From the NCBI GenBank assembly GCA_905236495.1, contig CAJOPV010000087.1:1-7709 (forward strand): a DNA stretch of 7,709 bases, read 5' to 3'. The position numbers were made by a program, and so were the translations under genes. Source of the stretch: an uncultured Christensenellaceae bacterium (GTDB lineage Bacteria > Bacillota > Clostridia > Christensenellales > Aristaeellaceae). The notes below the pieces were generated by a model. That model had not been told where the DNA came from and made no database searches. It was given only the letters and a program-made list of their open reading frames with translations. Positions 1 to 5,748 of the stretch are shown one piece after another (the stretch's first letter is position 1; every line of letters starts with the position of its first letter).

Positions 1-189
1 CAGCACGATCTTTACCCCGATCAGCCACAGCAGCACGATATCCTCCATCACCTGCTGCTTGAGCTGCTCGTTCACCATGGCGTTGCCGCCGTATTTCACC
101 ACCACCACCTTGCCGGTGTAGCGCTTGATATAGGGCAGCGCCTGGGTCAGCACCTCCGCCCGCTGCGCGTTGGAAAAGGACGTTTCCAT
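1..189 (-). CDS. argB: Acetylglutamate kinase, N-terminal part (cut by the window edge)
   Basis: ArgB phosphorylates N-acetylglutamate with ATP, the second step of arginine synthesis, in the cytoplasm. Only the first 63 residues are in the window. They show the family's N-terminal beta strand and glycine-rich loop, VVVVKYGGNAM at residues 28-38, where Lys32 and the Gly34-Gly35-Asn36 loop would contact the phosphates. The pattern MEDIVLLWLIGVKIVL that follows (residues 48-63) also fits the family; the usual form is a D-I-x-L-L-x-x-x-G-x-K stretch. The ATG start is supported by an AAGGAG ribosome binding site at 199-204, ten bases upstream. The gene starts 24 bases after the argJ stop, so it is the fourth gene of the arg operon. 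Identification is firm because both sequence and context agree; the rest of the gene is unseen. Confidence 0.95.
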   Translation of the reverse strand, partial: METSFSNAQRAEVLTQALPYIKRYTGKVVVVKYGGNAMVNEQLKQQVMEDIVLLWLIGVKIVL

Positions 190-213
190 GAAAACAGTCT
201 CCTTCTTTCTTTG

Positions 214-1455
214 TTAAGAGCGGTAATCCCCGTTGATTTTTACATAATCGTAGGTCAGATCGCAGCCCCAGGCGGTGGCTTCCTCAGTTCCCATCTTCAT
301 ATCGCAGGAGAAGCGCACCGCCTTTTCCGACAGGATGGCAAGGGCCTGTTCCTCGTCAAAATCCTGCACGCAGCCGTCCCGGTAGAAGCAGACAGTATCC
401 TTTTCCCCGTTCAGATACAGCTCGATCTTCGCCGGGTCAAAGGCGGGGCCGGCATAGCCCAGGGCGCACAGGATGCGCCCGCAATTGGCTTCCTTGCCGA
501 ACACCATGGCCTTGACTAAGCTGGAGCAGATGACGGCCTTCGCCAGGGTGCGGGCGTTTTCCCTGGTATCGGCGTGATATACCCGCATTTCCATCAGGTG
601 AGTGGCGCCTTCCCCGTCCCCCGCCATCTTCACCGCCAGATCCCGGCAGACGGAAAACAGCGCGGCCCGGAAGGCTTCGTAGCTTTCATCCTCCTGCGCA
701 ATGGGCGCGTTCTCCGCCAGGCCGTTGGCGAATAACAGCAGGGTATCGTTGGTGCTGGTGTCGCCATCCACGGAAATCATATTGAAGGTATCCCGCACCA
801 CGTCGCTGAGAGCTTTTTGCAAAAGGGCCTGCTCGATCCGGCAGTCGGTGGTGATATAGCCCAGCATGGTGCACATGTTGGGATGGATCATGCCGCTGCC
901 CTTGCTCATGCCGCCCAAACGGACGGTGACAGCGCCCTCCCCATTAGCGGCGGGCAGGTCGAACGCCACGGCAAATTCCTTGTTCACGGTATCCGTCGTC
1001 ATAATAGCTTTGCTGGCGGCGGTGCCCGCCTCCAGCGAATCGGACAGGGCGGGAACCATCTGCTTTAATCCGTCCCGGAGGCGCTCCAGGGGGAGCTGGG
1101 GCCCGATCACGCCGGTAGAGCCCAGCAAAACCGTCTTCGGCGAAATGCCGAGCATCTGCCCCGCCGCTTCCGCCGTATCCGCGCAAAGGGCCAGGCCCTT
1201 TTCCCCCGTTGCGGCGTTGGCGATGCCGGCGTTCACCACCGCCGCCCGGGCCGTCTTTTCCTGATACACGATTTGCTGATCCCATACCACGGGGGCGGCC
1301 TTTACCAGGTTTTTCGTAAAGGTGCCCGCTACGGCGCAGGGCGTATCGCTTACGATCAGCGCCATATCCGTGCGGCCCTGATACTTGATCCCCGCCGCGC
1401 AGCAGGCAGCCTTGAAGCCCTTCGCCGCCGTCACGCCTCCCGGTATCTTACGCAT
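214..1455 (-). CDS. argJ: Glutamate N-acetyltransferase / ornithine acetyltransferase ArgJ
   Basis: ArgJ moves the acetyl group from N-acetylornithine to glutamate, which closes the cyclic arginine pathway. Bifunctional forms also make acetylglutamate from acetyl-CoA. The 413-residue length is normal for the family. Visible motifs are the N-terminal GGVTAAKGFKAA (6-17), the oxyanion-hole stretch GSTGVIG (112-118, Thr114-Gly115), and GSGMIHPNMCTMLGYITTD around the self-cleavage site, where Thr196 should become the N-terminal nucleophile of the beta chain. SVDGDTSTND (228-237) and the C-terminal YVKINGDYRS are also typical. The residue before the nucleophile is Cys195 rather than the more usual Ala. 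The ATG at 1455 has a GGGAGG site at 1465-1470, nine bases away, and overlaps the end of the upstream GNAT gene by 8 bases, which suggests translational coupling. Whether it is mono- or bifunctional cannot be read from sequence. Confidence 0.97.
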   Translation of the reverse strand: MRKIPGGVTAAKGFKAACCAAGIKYQGRTDMALIVSDTPCAVAGTFTKNLVKAAPVVWDQQIVYQEKTARAAVVNAGIANAATGEKGLALCADTAEAAGQMLGISPKTVLLGSTGVIGPQLPLERLRDGLKQMVPALSDSLEAGTAASKAIMTTDTVNKEFAVAFDLPAANGEGAVTVRLGGMSKGSGMIHPNMCTMLGYITTDCRIEQALLQKALSDVVRDTFNMISVDGDTSTNDTLLLFANGLAENAPIAQEDESYEAFRAALFSVCRDLAVKMAGDGEGATHLMEMRVYHADTRENARTLAKAVICSSLVKAMVFGKEANCGRILCALGYAGPAFDPAKIELYLNGEKDTVCFYRDGCVQDFDEEQALAILSEKAVRFSCDMKMGTEEATAWGCDLTYDYVKINGDYRS

Positions 1456-1918
1456 GCTCGTTTTCCTCCCCTATGAATCGGGTAATATTCTTTTCATTCA
1501 GCAAAAATTCATAATAATTCACGTCCGACCGTTTCCAGCCGATCTGCTTCCAGAAGGCGTTGCCCGCGTCGTTGCCCGTAAAGGCGATGAGGGCCACCTT
1601 GTTGATCCCCATCTCCCGAAGCCGCTGCATGCACCAGCCCACCATTTTGGTGCCGATGCCCCGGCGGCGGTATTCCTTCGCCACGCACACGTGGTACAGG
1701 GCCCCCTGCCGCCCGTCGGACCCGCAGAGGATGGAGCCCACGATCTTCCCCTCCGATCGCGCCACCACGCTGGTGGTGGGGTTGCGCTGAATGAAGCGGG
1801 CGATATCCTCCCGGGAATCATCCAGCGCCCGGATGCCGAACCCCCGGATCGTCAGCCACAGGGCCCGCACCTCGTCGTAATCCGCGACGGTCATGGGGGC
1901 AATGCTGATTTCTTCCAT
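1448..1918 (-). CDS. GNAT-family N-acetyltransferase inside the arg operon (YpeA-like)
   Basis: A 156-residue single-domain GNAT enzyme, expected to transfer acetyl from acetyl-CoA to an amine. Motif A is clear: the beta strand ALYHVCVAKEYRRRGIGTKMV ends in the pyrophosphate-binding loop Arg84-Arg-Arg-Gly-Ile-Gly-Thr90. Motif B is NDAGNAFWKQIGW (116-128), with an Asn and an aromatic pair typical of the fold. The middle stretch with SDGRQGALYH resembles the YpeA subgroup as I remember it. The ATG lies one base after the argC stop (TAA-A-ATG) and has only a weak GGTGG-like site, so translation probably depends on ribosomes finishing argC. Its 3' end overlaps argJ by 8 bases. Lying between argC and argJ it may belong to arginine synthesis, for example as a short N-acetylglutamate synthase, but the substrate is not shown by sequence. 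A protein or small-molecule acetyltransferase carried along in the operon is equally possible. Confidence 0.9.
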   Translation of the reverse strand: MEEISIAPMTVADYDEVRALWLTIRGFGIRALDDSREDIARFIQRNPTTSVVARSEGKIVGSILCGSDGRQGALYHVCVAKEYRRRGIGTKMVGWCMQRLREMGINKVALIAFTGNDAGNAFWKQIGWKRSDVNYYEFLLNEKNITRFIGEENEHA

Positions 1919-1919
1919 T

Positions 1920-2843
1920 TTACACCACCAGACCGTTTTTTTCGTCCATTCCCAGCGCCAGGTTCATATTCTGGATCGCCGCGCCGCTGGCGCCCTTGCC
2001 CAGGTTATCGAACCGAGCGATGAGCAGGATGCGCTCTGCGTTGCCCGCCACGGAAACGGTCAGATCGTCCCGCCCCGCCAGGGCCCCGGCGGAAAGGAAG
2101 CCCCCCTCGCCGCCGTCTTCATACCGCACCAGCCCATCCTTATAGTAATCCTTGTACAGGGCCCGGATATCCTCCGCCGTTCCCCGTACTTCCCCGGCAA
2201 AGAGCGGCACCGTCACCTCCATCCCCGCAAAGTACGGGGCCACCACCGGGCAGAAGATGGGGGCCTGCTGAAGGCCGCAGACCTTTTGCATTTCAGGCAG
2301 ATGCTTGTGCTGCTGCTGAAGGCCGTACTGCCTGGGCGCGTCCAGGAGGGGGCTTCGGCCCGCCGCCTCGTACTCCGCGATCATCTTTTTCCCGCCGCCG
2401 GAATACCCGGTCAGGGAAAAGCAGGAGAGGCGCGTTTCCGGGGCGATCAAGCCCTTTTCCACCAGGGGCGAAACCAGCGAGATGAACCCCGTGGCGTGGC
2501 AGCCCGGGTTGGCGATGCGCTTTGCCTCCCGGATGCCCTCCCTTCGGCCTCCGATCTCCGGGAAGCCGTAAGCCCAGCCGGGAGCCACCCGATGGGCGGT
2601 GGAGGTATCGATCACCACGGTACGGTCATTTTCCACCATGCCCGCCGCCTCCCGGGCCGCGTCGTCCGGCAGGCAGAGGATGGCGATATCCGCTTCGTTC
2701 AGGGCCTGCCGCCTGGCCTCCGGGTCCTTCCGCGTTTCCTCGGGCAAGGTAAAAAGCGCTATATCCCGCCGAAGGCTCAGCCTCTCCACGATCCGCAGCC
2801 CCGTGGTGCCGGCGCCCCCGTCGATAAATACCCGTTTCTTCAA
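1920..2843 (-). CDS. argC: N-acetyl-gamma-glutamyl-phosphate reductase, type 2 (TTG start)
   Basis: ArgC reduces N-acetylglutamyl 5-phosphate with NADPH to the semialdehyde, the third step of arginine synthesis. The N-terminus KKRVFIDGGAGTTGLRI (residues 2-18) is the Rossmann NADP loop in the form typical of the shorter type 2 enzymes (about 310 residues). The catalytic Cys115 lies in NPGCHATGF and the likely catalytic His181 in HKHLPEM. NLGKGASGAAIQNMNLALG near the C-terminus is the conserved family tail. I chose the TTG at 2843 because AAGGGAG (2855-2861) lies 11 bases upstream and the protein then starts just before the Rossmann strand with 307 residues. The in-frame ATG at 2876 has no ribosome binding site, and the frame's first ATG at 2900 is upstream of the predicted transcript start. 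First gene of the arg operon. Confidence 0.95.
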   Translation of the reverse strand: MKKRVFIDGGAGTTGLRIVERLSLRRDIALFTLPEETRKDPEARRQALNEADIAILCLPDDAAREAAGMVENDRTVVIDTSTAHRVAPGWAYGFPEIGGRREGIREAKRIANPGCHATGFISLVSPLVEKGLIAPETRLSCFSLTGYSGGGKKMIAEYEAAGRSPLLDAPRQYGLQQQHKHLPEMQKVCGLQQAPIFCPVVAPYFAGMEVTVPLFAGEVRGTAEDIRALYKDYYKDGLVRYEDGGEGGFLSAGALAGRDDLTVSVAGNAERILLIARFDNLGKGASGAAIQNMNLALGMDEKNGLVV

Positions 2844-2854
2844 TGCTCCCGTAT

Positions 2855-2861
2855 CTCCCTT
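2855..2861 (-). promoter_or_regulatory. Ribosome binding site deciding the argC TTG start
   Basis: AAGGGAG on the minus strand, 11 bases before TTG. No comparable site precedes the in-frame ATG at 2876, so this element decides the start. Spacing is slightly long but within the usual range. Confidence 0.65.
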
Positions 2862-2869
2862 CGGAATTG

Positions 2870-2895
2870 TATTCATGCACCGTAATGCATGAATA
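2870..2895. promoter_or_regulatory. Perfect inverted repeat at the arg transcript start, candidate ArgR/AhrC operator
   Basis: TATTCATGCA and TGCATGAATA form a perfect 10-bp inverted repeat with a 6-base spacer. It begins right at the predicted transcription start of the arg operon. Each arm carries a TGAAT half-site facing outward. Reading outward, CATGAATATGCATAAATT (2888-2905, plus strand) and CATGAATACAATTCCGAA (2877-2860, minus strand) each match the first half of the Bacillus ARG box well and the second half poorly. Established: ArgR/AhrC repressors bind 18-bp palindromes of TGAAT-ATTCA type at arg promoters. Inferred: this is the operator. It could instead act as a hairpin at the 5' end of the mRNA. 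Confidence 0.5.
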
Positions 2896-2902
2896 TGCAT
2901 AA

Positions 2903-2931
2903 ATTATACTGTTGTTTCTCCCGTTTGTCAA
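2903..2931 (-). promoter_or_regulatory. Sigma-A promoter of the arg operon
   Basis: On the minus strand TTGACA (2926-2931) and TATAAT (2903-2908) are both perfect consensus hexamers with a 17-base spacer. Transcription should start near 2896, giving a leader of about 53 bases before the TTG start of argC. It is the best promoter in the window; being this strong, it would need repression, which fits the inverted repeat just downstream. Confidence 0.9.
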
Positions 2932-3065
2932 GCAGGAATTCGGGAAAATACACCGGGAATGCAGGCGGCGGTATCCCGGGCGGTCAAGGCCCCCGATCAG
3001 GCGGTCACCGAAGTATTCGGTCGGGTGGCCTCCAAAGCGGAAATCAGAATCCTCTCCCATGCCCG
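2932..3065. other. Gap between GNAT and the arg promoter with small hairpin, no recognised gene
   Basis: No convincing gene. An inverted repeat ACCGAA-GTA-TTCGGT lies at 3007-3021, and GGCGGTCA occurs twice about 21 bases apart. An open frame runs through on the minus strand into argC in another frame (2626-3081); it lacks a ribosome binding site and its codons are shadowed by argC, so I do not call it. The stretch could be a forward-strand small RNA ended by the hairpin at 3066-3096, but no promoter is visible for it. Confidence 0.4.
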
Positions 3066-3096
3066 GCGGCTCCGTTTTCACGGGGAGCCGCTTTTT
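3066..3096 (+). terminator. Intrinsic terminator pointing forward, against the genes
   Basis: GCGGCTCC (3066-3073) pairs with GGAGCCGC (3084-3091) around a 10-base loop, followed by TTTTT on the plus strand. On the minus strand the A-tract comes first and no U-tract follows the stem, so it would be a poor terminator for the GNAT gene just upstream. The T-run runs into the GNAT stop codon (3095-3097). It may stop antisense transcription, end an unrecognised forward RNA, or simply protect the 3' end of the GNAT message. Confidence 0.6.
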
Positions 3097-3547
3097 AGGT
3101 ACGCTTTACGAACAGCTGATCCACCGTGCCGAACACCGTTTCATAATCCCCTATGTACTCAAAGCCGTACTTTTCATACAGCCCGTGCTCCCCGCTCATG
3201 AGATACACCCGCGAAAAGCCGCAAGCCCCGGCGTAGGCCACCGCCCCGTCGATGAGCCGCTGGGATATCCGATGGCCCCGGTACTTTTCATCCACATACA
3301 CAAAGCCGATGAAGGGGAAAAAGCCCCACTTCTCCGGCAGCTCATCTGTTTTCGTGAAGGTGCAGTAGCCCGCGATCCGCCCGTCGGCCTCCGCCATGAA
3401 CACCCGCTCCCATTCCGGGAAGGCGTCCTCCTCCCCCATCATCCGGGAAAGGTACGGCCCGGCGCTCCAGGCGCTCATTTCGGCAAACGCCCGGAGCTGC
3501 GCCCACTTTGGGTGCTGCTTTGCCAGGGCGGTGACCTGAATATTCAT
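3095..3547 (-). CDS. GNAT-family N-acetyltransferase
   Basis: A 150-residue single-domain GNAT protein, predicted cytoplasmic. The acetyl-CoA part is the strand FIGFVYVDEKYRGHRISQRLI (79-99). The loop reads Arg90-Gly-His-Arg-Ile-Ser95, so both glycines of the usual R-x-x-G-x-G/A motif are replaced, a variant I associate with a recognised GNAT subgroup rather than with decay. The C-terminal GLYEKYGFEYIGDYETVFG (122-140) is the family's typical Y-x-K-x-G-F region. The ATG overlaps the serine hydrolase stop in ATGA, and GAGGG (3557-3561) lies nine bases upstream, so the two genes are translated together. The substrate is unknown; pairing with a beta-lactamase-fold hydrolase is suggestive of modification of an amine-bearing small molecule but does not prove it. 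Confidence 0.88.
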   Translation of the reverse strand: MNIQVTALAKQHPKWAQLRAFAEMSAWSAGPYLSRMMGEEDAFPEWERVFMAEADGRIAGYCTFTKTDELPEKWGFFPFIGFVYVDEKYRGHRISQRLIDGAVAYAGACGFSRVYLMSGEHGLYEKYGFEYIGDYETVFGTVDQLFVKRT

Positions 3548-4668
3548 GCGTTCAGGCCCTCATAAATCAGGCTCCGCAAAGTGGGGTGGATCACGTCCCA
3601 GCCGTAATTGAAGTTATGCAGGTGCATCGCATAGAAGGCGGAAAGGTGCAGCGCGGGATCGATCATGGTCCAGGCCCCGGCGGCCCCGTCCCAGCCGAAT
3701 TCGCCCAGGCTGCCCGGGCCGCCCGTTTCCCCATCCACCCGGGTGCGCACCCCCAGGGCGTAGGAATAGCCCTTGCGGTTCCAGCCGTCAAAGGAGGCCC
3801 TGGCCCGGGGACCTAATTGATTGGCCCGCCAGAGCTGGATCATTTCCTTTTTCAGGATTTGCTTCCCATCGGCGCTTTCTCCGCCGCAGGCCAGGGCGTC
3901 GGCAAACAGGGCGTAGTCCTGTACATCGCATAAAAGCCCCGCCCCGCCGCTTTCGTAGCGAGGGCTCAAACGGAAGTGGTTTTCTTCCTTAGAAAAGGGG
4001 ATCACCCGCTCCTTCTCCGGGTGCCAGAAGTATTGGGCGCTCTGGCGCTCCGGCTGCCGAATGGCAAAGCCCACGGTTTCCAGGCCCAGGGGCTCAAAAA
4101 TATGCTTTTTCAGGTAATCGGAAAACTTCTGTCCGCTGACCTCCTCGATCACCGCCGCCAGCACGTCATGGCCCAGGCCGTACAGGAAATCCGTCCCCGG
4201 CTCGAAGCTTAGAGGCTCCCGGGCCATGGCGTCAACCAGCGTCCGGGTATCCGCCTCCGGGTCCTTTTTCAACGCGGCCTGAATGGAGGGGGATTCCAGA
4301 TCGTAACCCATGCCGTTTTGCATGCTCATAAGGTGCCGCACCGTCAGCGTATTTTTCGCTGTTCGTACCGTATCCCCTTCCCGCACCGTCATCCGCCGGT
4401 AGGCGGGCAGGTATTCCCCCACCGGCGCGTCCAGGAAAAGCTTCTCCTCCCCCGCCAGCTCCATGGCAGCGCAGGTGGTGAATACCTTGGAGCAGGAATA
4501 GATCCAATACGTGTCGTCGAGCCGTACGGGGGCCTCCCCCGCTGCGTCGCGATGCCCGGCGCTGCAGCGGAAAATCAATTCGTGATCCCGATATACGGCG
4601 AGAGTACACCCGGGCACCCGCAGCCCCGGCAGGGAATCCACGTAAGCGGACAGCTTGCTGAAATCCAT
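3544..4668 (-). CDS. Serine hydrolase of the beta-lactamase / penicillin-binding-protein fold
   Basis: A 374-residue member of the class C beta-lactamase-like family (Pfam Beta-lactamase), which includes esterases, D-aminopeptidases and carboxypeptidases. The SxxK motif is Ser58-Cys-Ser-Lys61 in YWIYSCSKVFT. The second motif is Tyr163 in FLYGLGHDVLAAV, where the usual Y-x-N has Leu in third place, as is common in esterase-like members. The third motif is FGWDGAAGAW (324-333), replacing K-T-G or H-x-G. HLMSMQNGMGYD (112-123) is the typical family loop. No signal peptide is seen, so it is probably cytoplasmic and not a true resistance beta-lactamase. The ATG at 4668 follows an AAGAGAGAGGG site (4676-4686) by seven bases; an upstream in-frame TTG (4695) has no such site. 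It is coupled to the GNAT gene by ATGA. Confidence 0.92.
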   Translation of the reverse strand: MDFSKLSAYVDSLPGLRVPGCTLAVYRDHELIFRCSAGHRDAAGEAPVRLDDTYWIYSCSKVFTTCAAMELAGEEKLFLDAPVGEYLPAYRRMTVREGDTVRTAKNTLTVRHLMSMQNGMGYDLESPSIQAALKKDPEADTRTLVDAMAREPLSFEPGTDFLYGLGHDVLAAVIEEVSGQKFSDYLKKHIFEPLGLETVGFAIRQPERQSAQYFWHPEKERVIPFSKEENHFRLSPRYESGGAGLLCDVQDYALFADALACGGESADGKQILKKEMIQLWRANQLGPRARASFDGWNRKGYSYALGVRTRVDGETGGPGSLGEFGWDGAAGAWTMIDPALHLSAFYAMHLHNFNYGWDVIHPTLRSLIYEGLNA

Positions 4669-4733
4669 GCAAAATCCCTCTCTCTTGGTTGACAATCATT
4701 CACTCAGCGGAACACCCGGAACGCCTTGGATTC

Positions 4734-4760
4734 GTAAGGGCGGCTACCAGCCGTCCCTAC
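4734..4760. repeat. REP-like imperfect hairpin in the intergenic gap
   Basis: GTAAGGGCGGCT and AGCCGTCCCTAC form a 12-bp stem with one mismatch and one G-T pair around a 3-base ACC loop. The wording (GTAGGG-CGGCT...AGCCG-CCCTAC) resembles small hairpin repeats I know to be scattered between genes in many clostridial genomes. Only one copy is in this window, so the repeat nature is inferred. The whole 133-base gap (4669-4801) has no convincing promoter, so the hydrolase may be read from upstream. Confidence 0.5.
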
Positions 4761-4785
4761 AAAGCACGAGCCGGCTTGAACGTGT

Positions 4786-4807
4786 AAAAAAATGGATAAG
4801 ACTATCC
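4786..4807 (-). terminator. Weak candidate terminator at the end of the amidohydrolase
   Basis: On the minus strand GGATA-GTCT-TATCC is a 5-bp hairpin followed by A and seven T (4786-4792). It includes the amidohydrolase stop codon. The U-tract is good but the stem is short and AT-rich, so termination would be partial at best. Confidence 0.35.
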
Positions 4808-5692
4808 CGGCGTTTTCTTGAGATACGGGCTTTCATCAGCATTCAGCCCGAGCAGCCTTTGCGCGTTCCCTCCCAGGATAGCCGTTTTTTCCTCCGCCGT
4901 CAAGGGCAGGGCCTGAATCTTTTGCACCTCCGCCGCCTGATCCTCCCAGGGGGAATCGGTGCCGAAGAGGACGCGGTCCGCGCCAAACACGCGCACCAAG
5001 CGCACAAAGGCCGCCTCCGTCAGCCGATCCAGGTCGGCTTTCGTCTGATAGAACCCGTCCCCGTTGGGCGTCATGGGCCCCAGGGAGAAGGAGGTATCCA
5101 GATACACCCCCGTATCGGGCAGCAGCTTTTCCGCCTGATCCCAGTTCCGCCAGCCGCCCATATGGGCCAGGATCAGCTTCACCGGCCCCACGGCCTTGAC
5201 GGCCCGGGCGATCTTCTCCGGGGTGGATTCGGTATGCCCGGGCAAGCCCACGTCCAGCCCGGCGTGGGTGAGAACGATGAGCCCCAGCTCCCCGCACCGA
5301 TCCAGGATGCGCAGGTAGCGGGCGTCGTCAAAATCCACCTCCTGATACGGCGGGTGCAGCTTCACGCCCTTGACGCCCGATGCAGAAAGCCGGCCCAGCT
5401 CCTTCCGCCAGTCCGCGTAATCCGGGTGCATGCAGCCCAAGGACCAGACGCCCGTTTCCATCGCCTGTTCATTCATGCGGATGGAGGCGTCGTTCACGTG
5501 GGGCACCTGCCGGGCGCTGGTGGCGACGGGCAGCACCAGGGAGGCATCGATCCCCGCCTTTTCCATGGATTGTTTCAGCATCCCCTGGGTGCCGTCGGTA
5601 AAGGGATGGGTGTGGGAGCCCTTCTGCAGCTTATCCACCGCCGCGGCGGCGATCTTTTCCGGGAAGGTATGGGTATGCACGTCGATCATCAT
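4802..5692 (-). CDS. Metal-dependent amidohydrolase (amidohydrolase-2 / ACMSD-like TIM barrel)
   Basis: A 296-residue enzyme of the amidohydrolase superfamily, group 2 (Pfam Amidohydro_2), whose members hydrolyse or decarboxylate small acids. The metal site is visible: MIDVHTHTFP with His6 and His8, His143 in VLTHAGLD, and Asp246 in LFGTDSPWED. His177 in LILAHMGGW would be the general acid/base by analogy with ACMSD. VKLHPPYQEVDF (110-121) is the usual strand around His113. The C-terminal ILGGNAQRLLGL (272-283) is the family's closing helix. No signal peptide. The start is ATG-ATG; GAGG at 5700-5703 supports the first. It lies directly after the symporter and its terminator, so it is probably read by leakage through it. 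The substrate is unknown; the symporter neighbour suggests an imported acid. Confidence 0.9.
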   Translation of the reverse strand: MMIDVHTHTFPEKIAAAAVDKLQKGSHTHPFTDGTQGMLKQSMEKAGIDASLVLPVATSARQVPHVNDASIRMNEQAMETGVWSLGCMHPDYADWRKELGRLSASGVKGVKLHPPYQEVDFDDARYLRILDRCGELGLIVLTHAGLDVGLPGHTESTPEKIARAVKAVGPVKLILAHMGGWRNWDQAEKLLPDTGVYLDTSFSLGPMTPNGDGFYQTKADLDRLTEAAFVRLVRVFGADRVLFGTDSPWEDQAAEVQKIQALPLTAEEKTAILGGNAQRLLGLNADESPYLKKTPG

Positions 5693-5705
5693 CGGTTAAC
5701 CTCGC

Positions 5706-5735
5706 AAAAAGGCCGGGACGGCAGCGCCCCGGCCT
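5706..5735 (-). terminator. Intrinsic terminator after the symporter
   Basis: On the minus strand AGGCCGGG and CCCGGCCT form a perfect 8-bp GC-rich stem (5710-5717 with 5728-5735) around a 10-base loop, with a five-U tract that starts at the last stem base (5706-5710). It lies 14 bases after the symporter stop and directly before the amidohydrolase ribosome binding site. Confidence 0.85.
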
Positions 5736-5748
5736 ATGTTTTCATGGA

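Noticed and set aside
1385..2023. Forward open frame of 212 codons
   Set aside because: Shadow of the GNAT gene and the ends of argJ and argC.
1893..2885. Forward open frame of 330 codons
   Set aside because: Antisense shadow of argC, with low-complexity Gly/Arg/Pro/His-rich translation and no ribosome binding site.
2626..3081. Minus-strand frame of 151 codons upstream of and overlapping argC
   Set aside because: Runs across the arg promoter and then through argC in the wrong frame; no ribosome binding site. The N-terminal part could be a decayed or repeat-derived fragment, noted under the gap.
2912..3565. Forward open frame of 217 codons covering the gap and the second GNAT
   Set aside because: Antisense to a clear GNAT gene; crosses the terminator hairpin; no domain seen.
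4669..4695. Nine-residue N-terminal extension of the serine hydrolase from a TTG
   Set aside because: No ribosome binding site before the TTG, whereas a strong one precedes the ATG at 4668.
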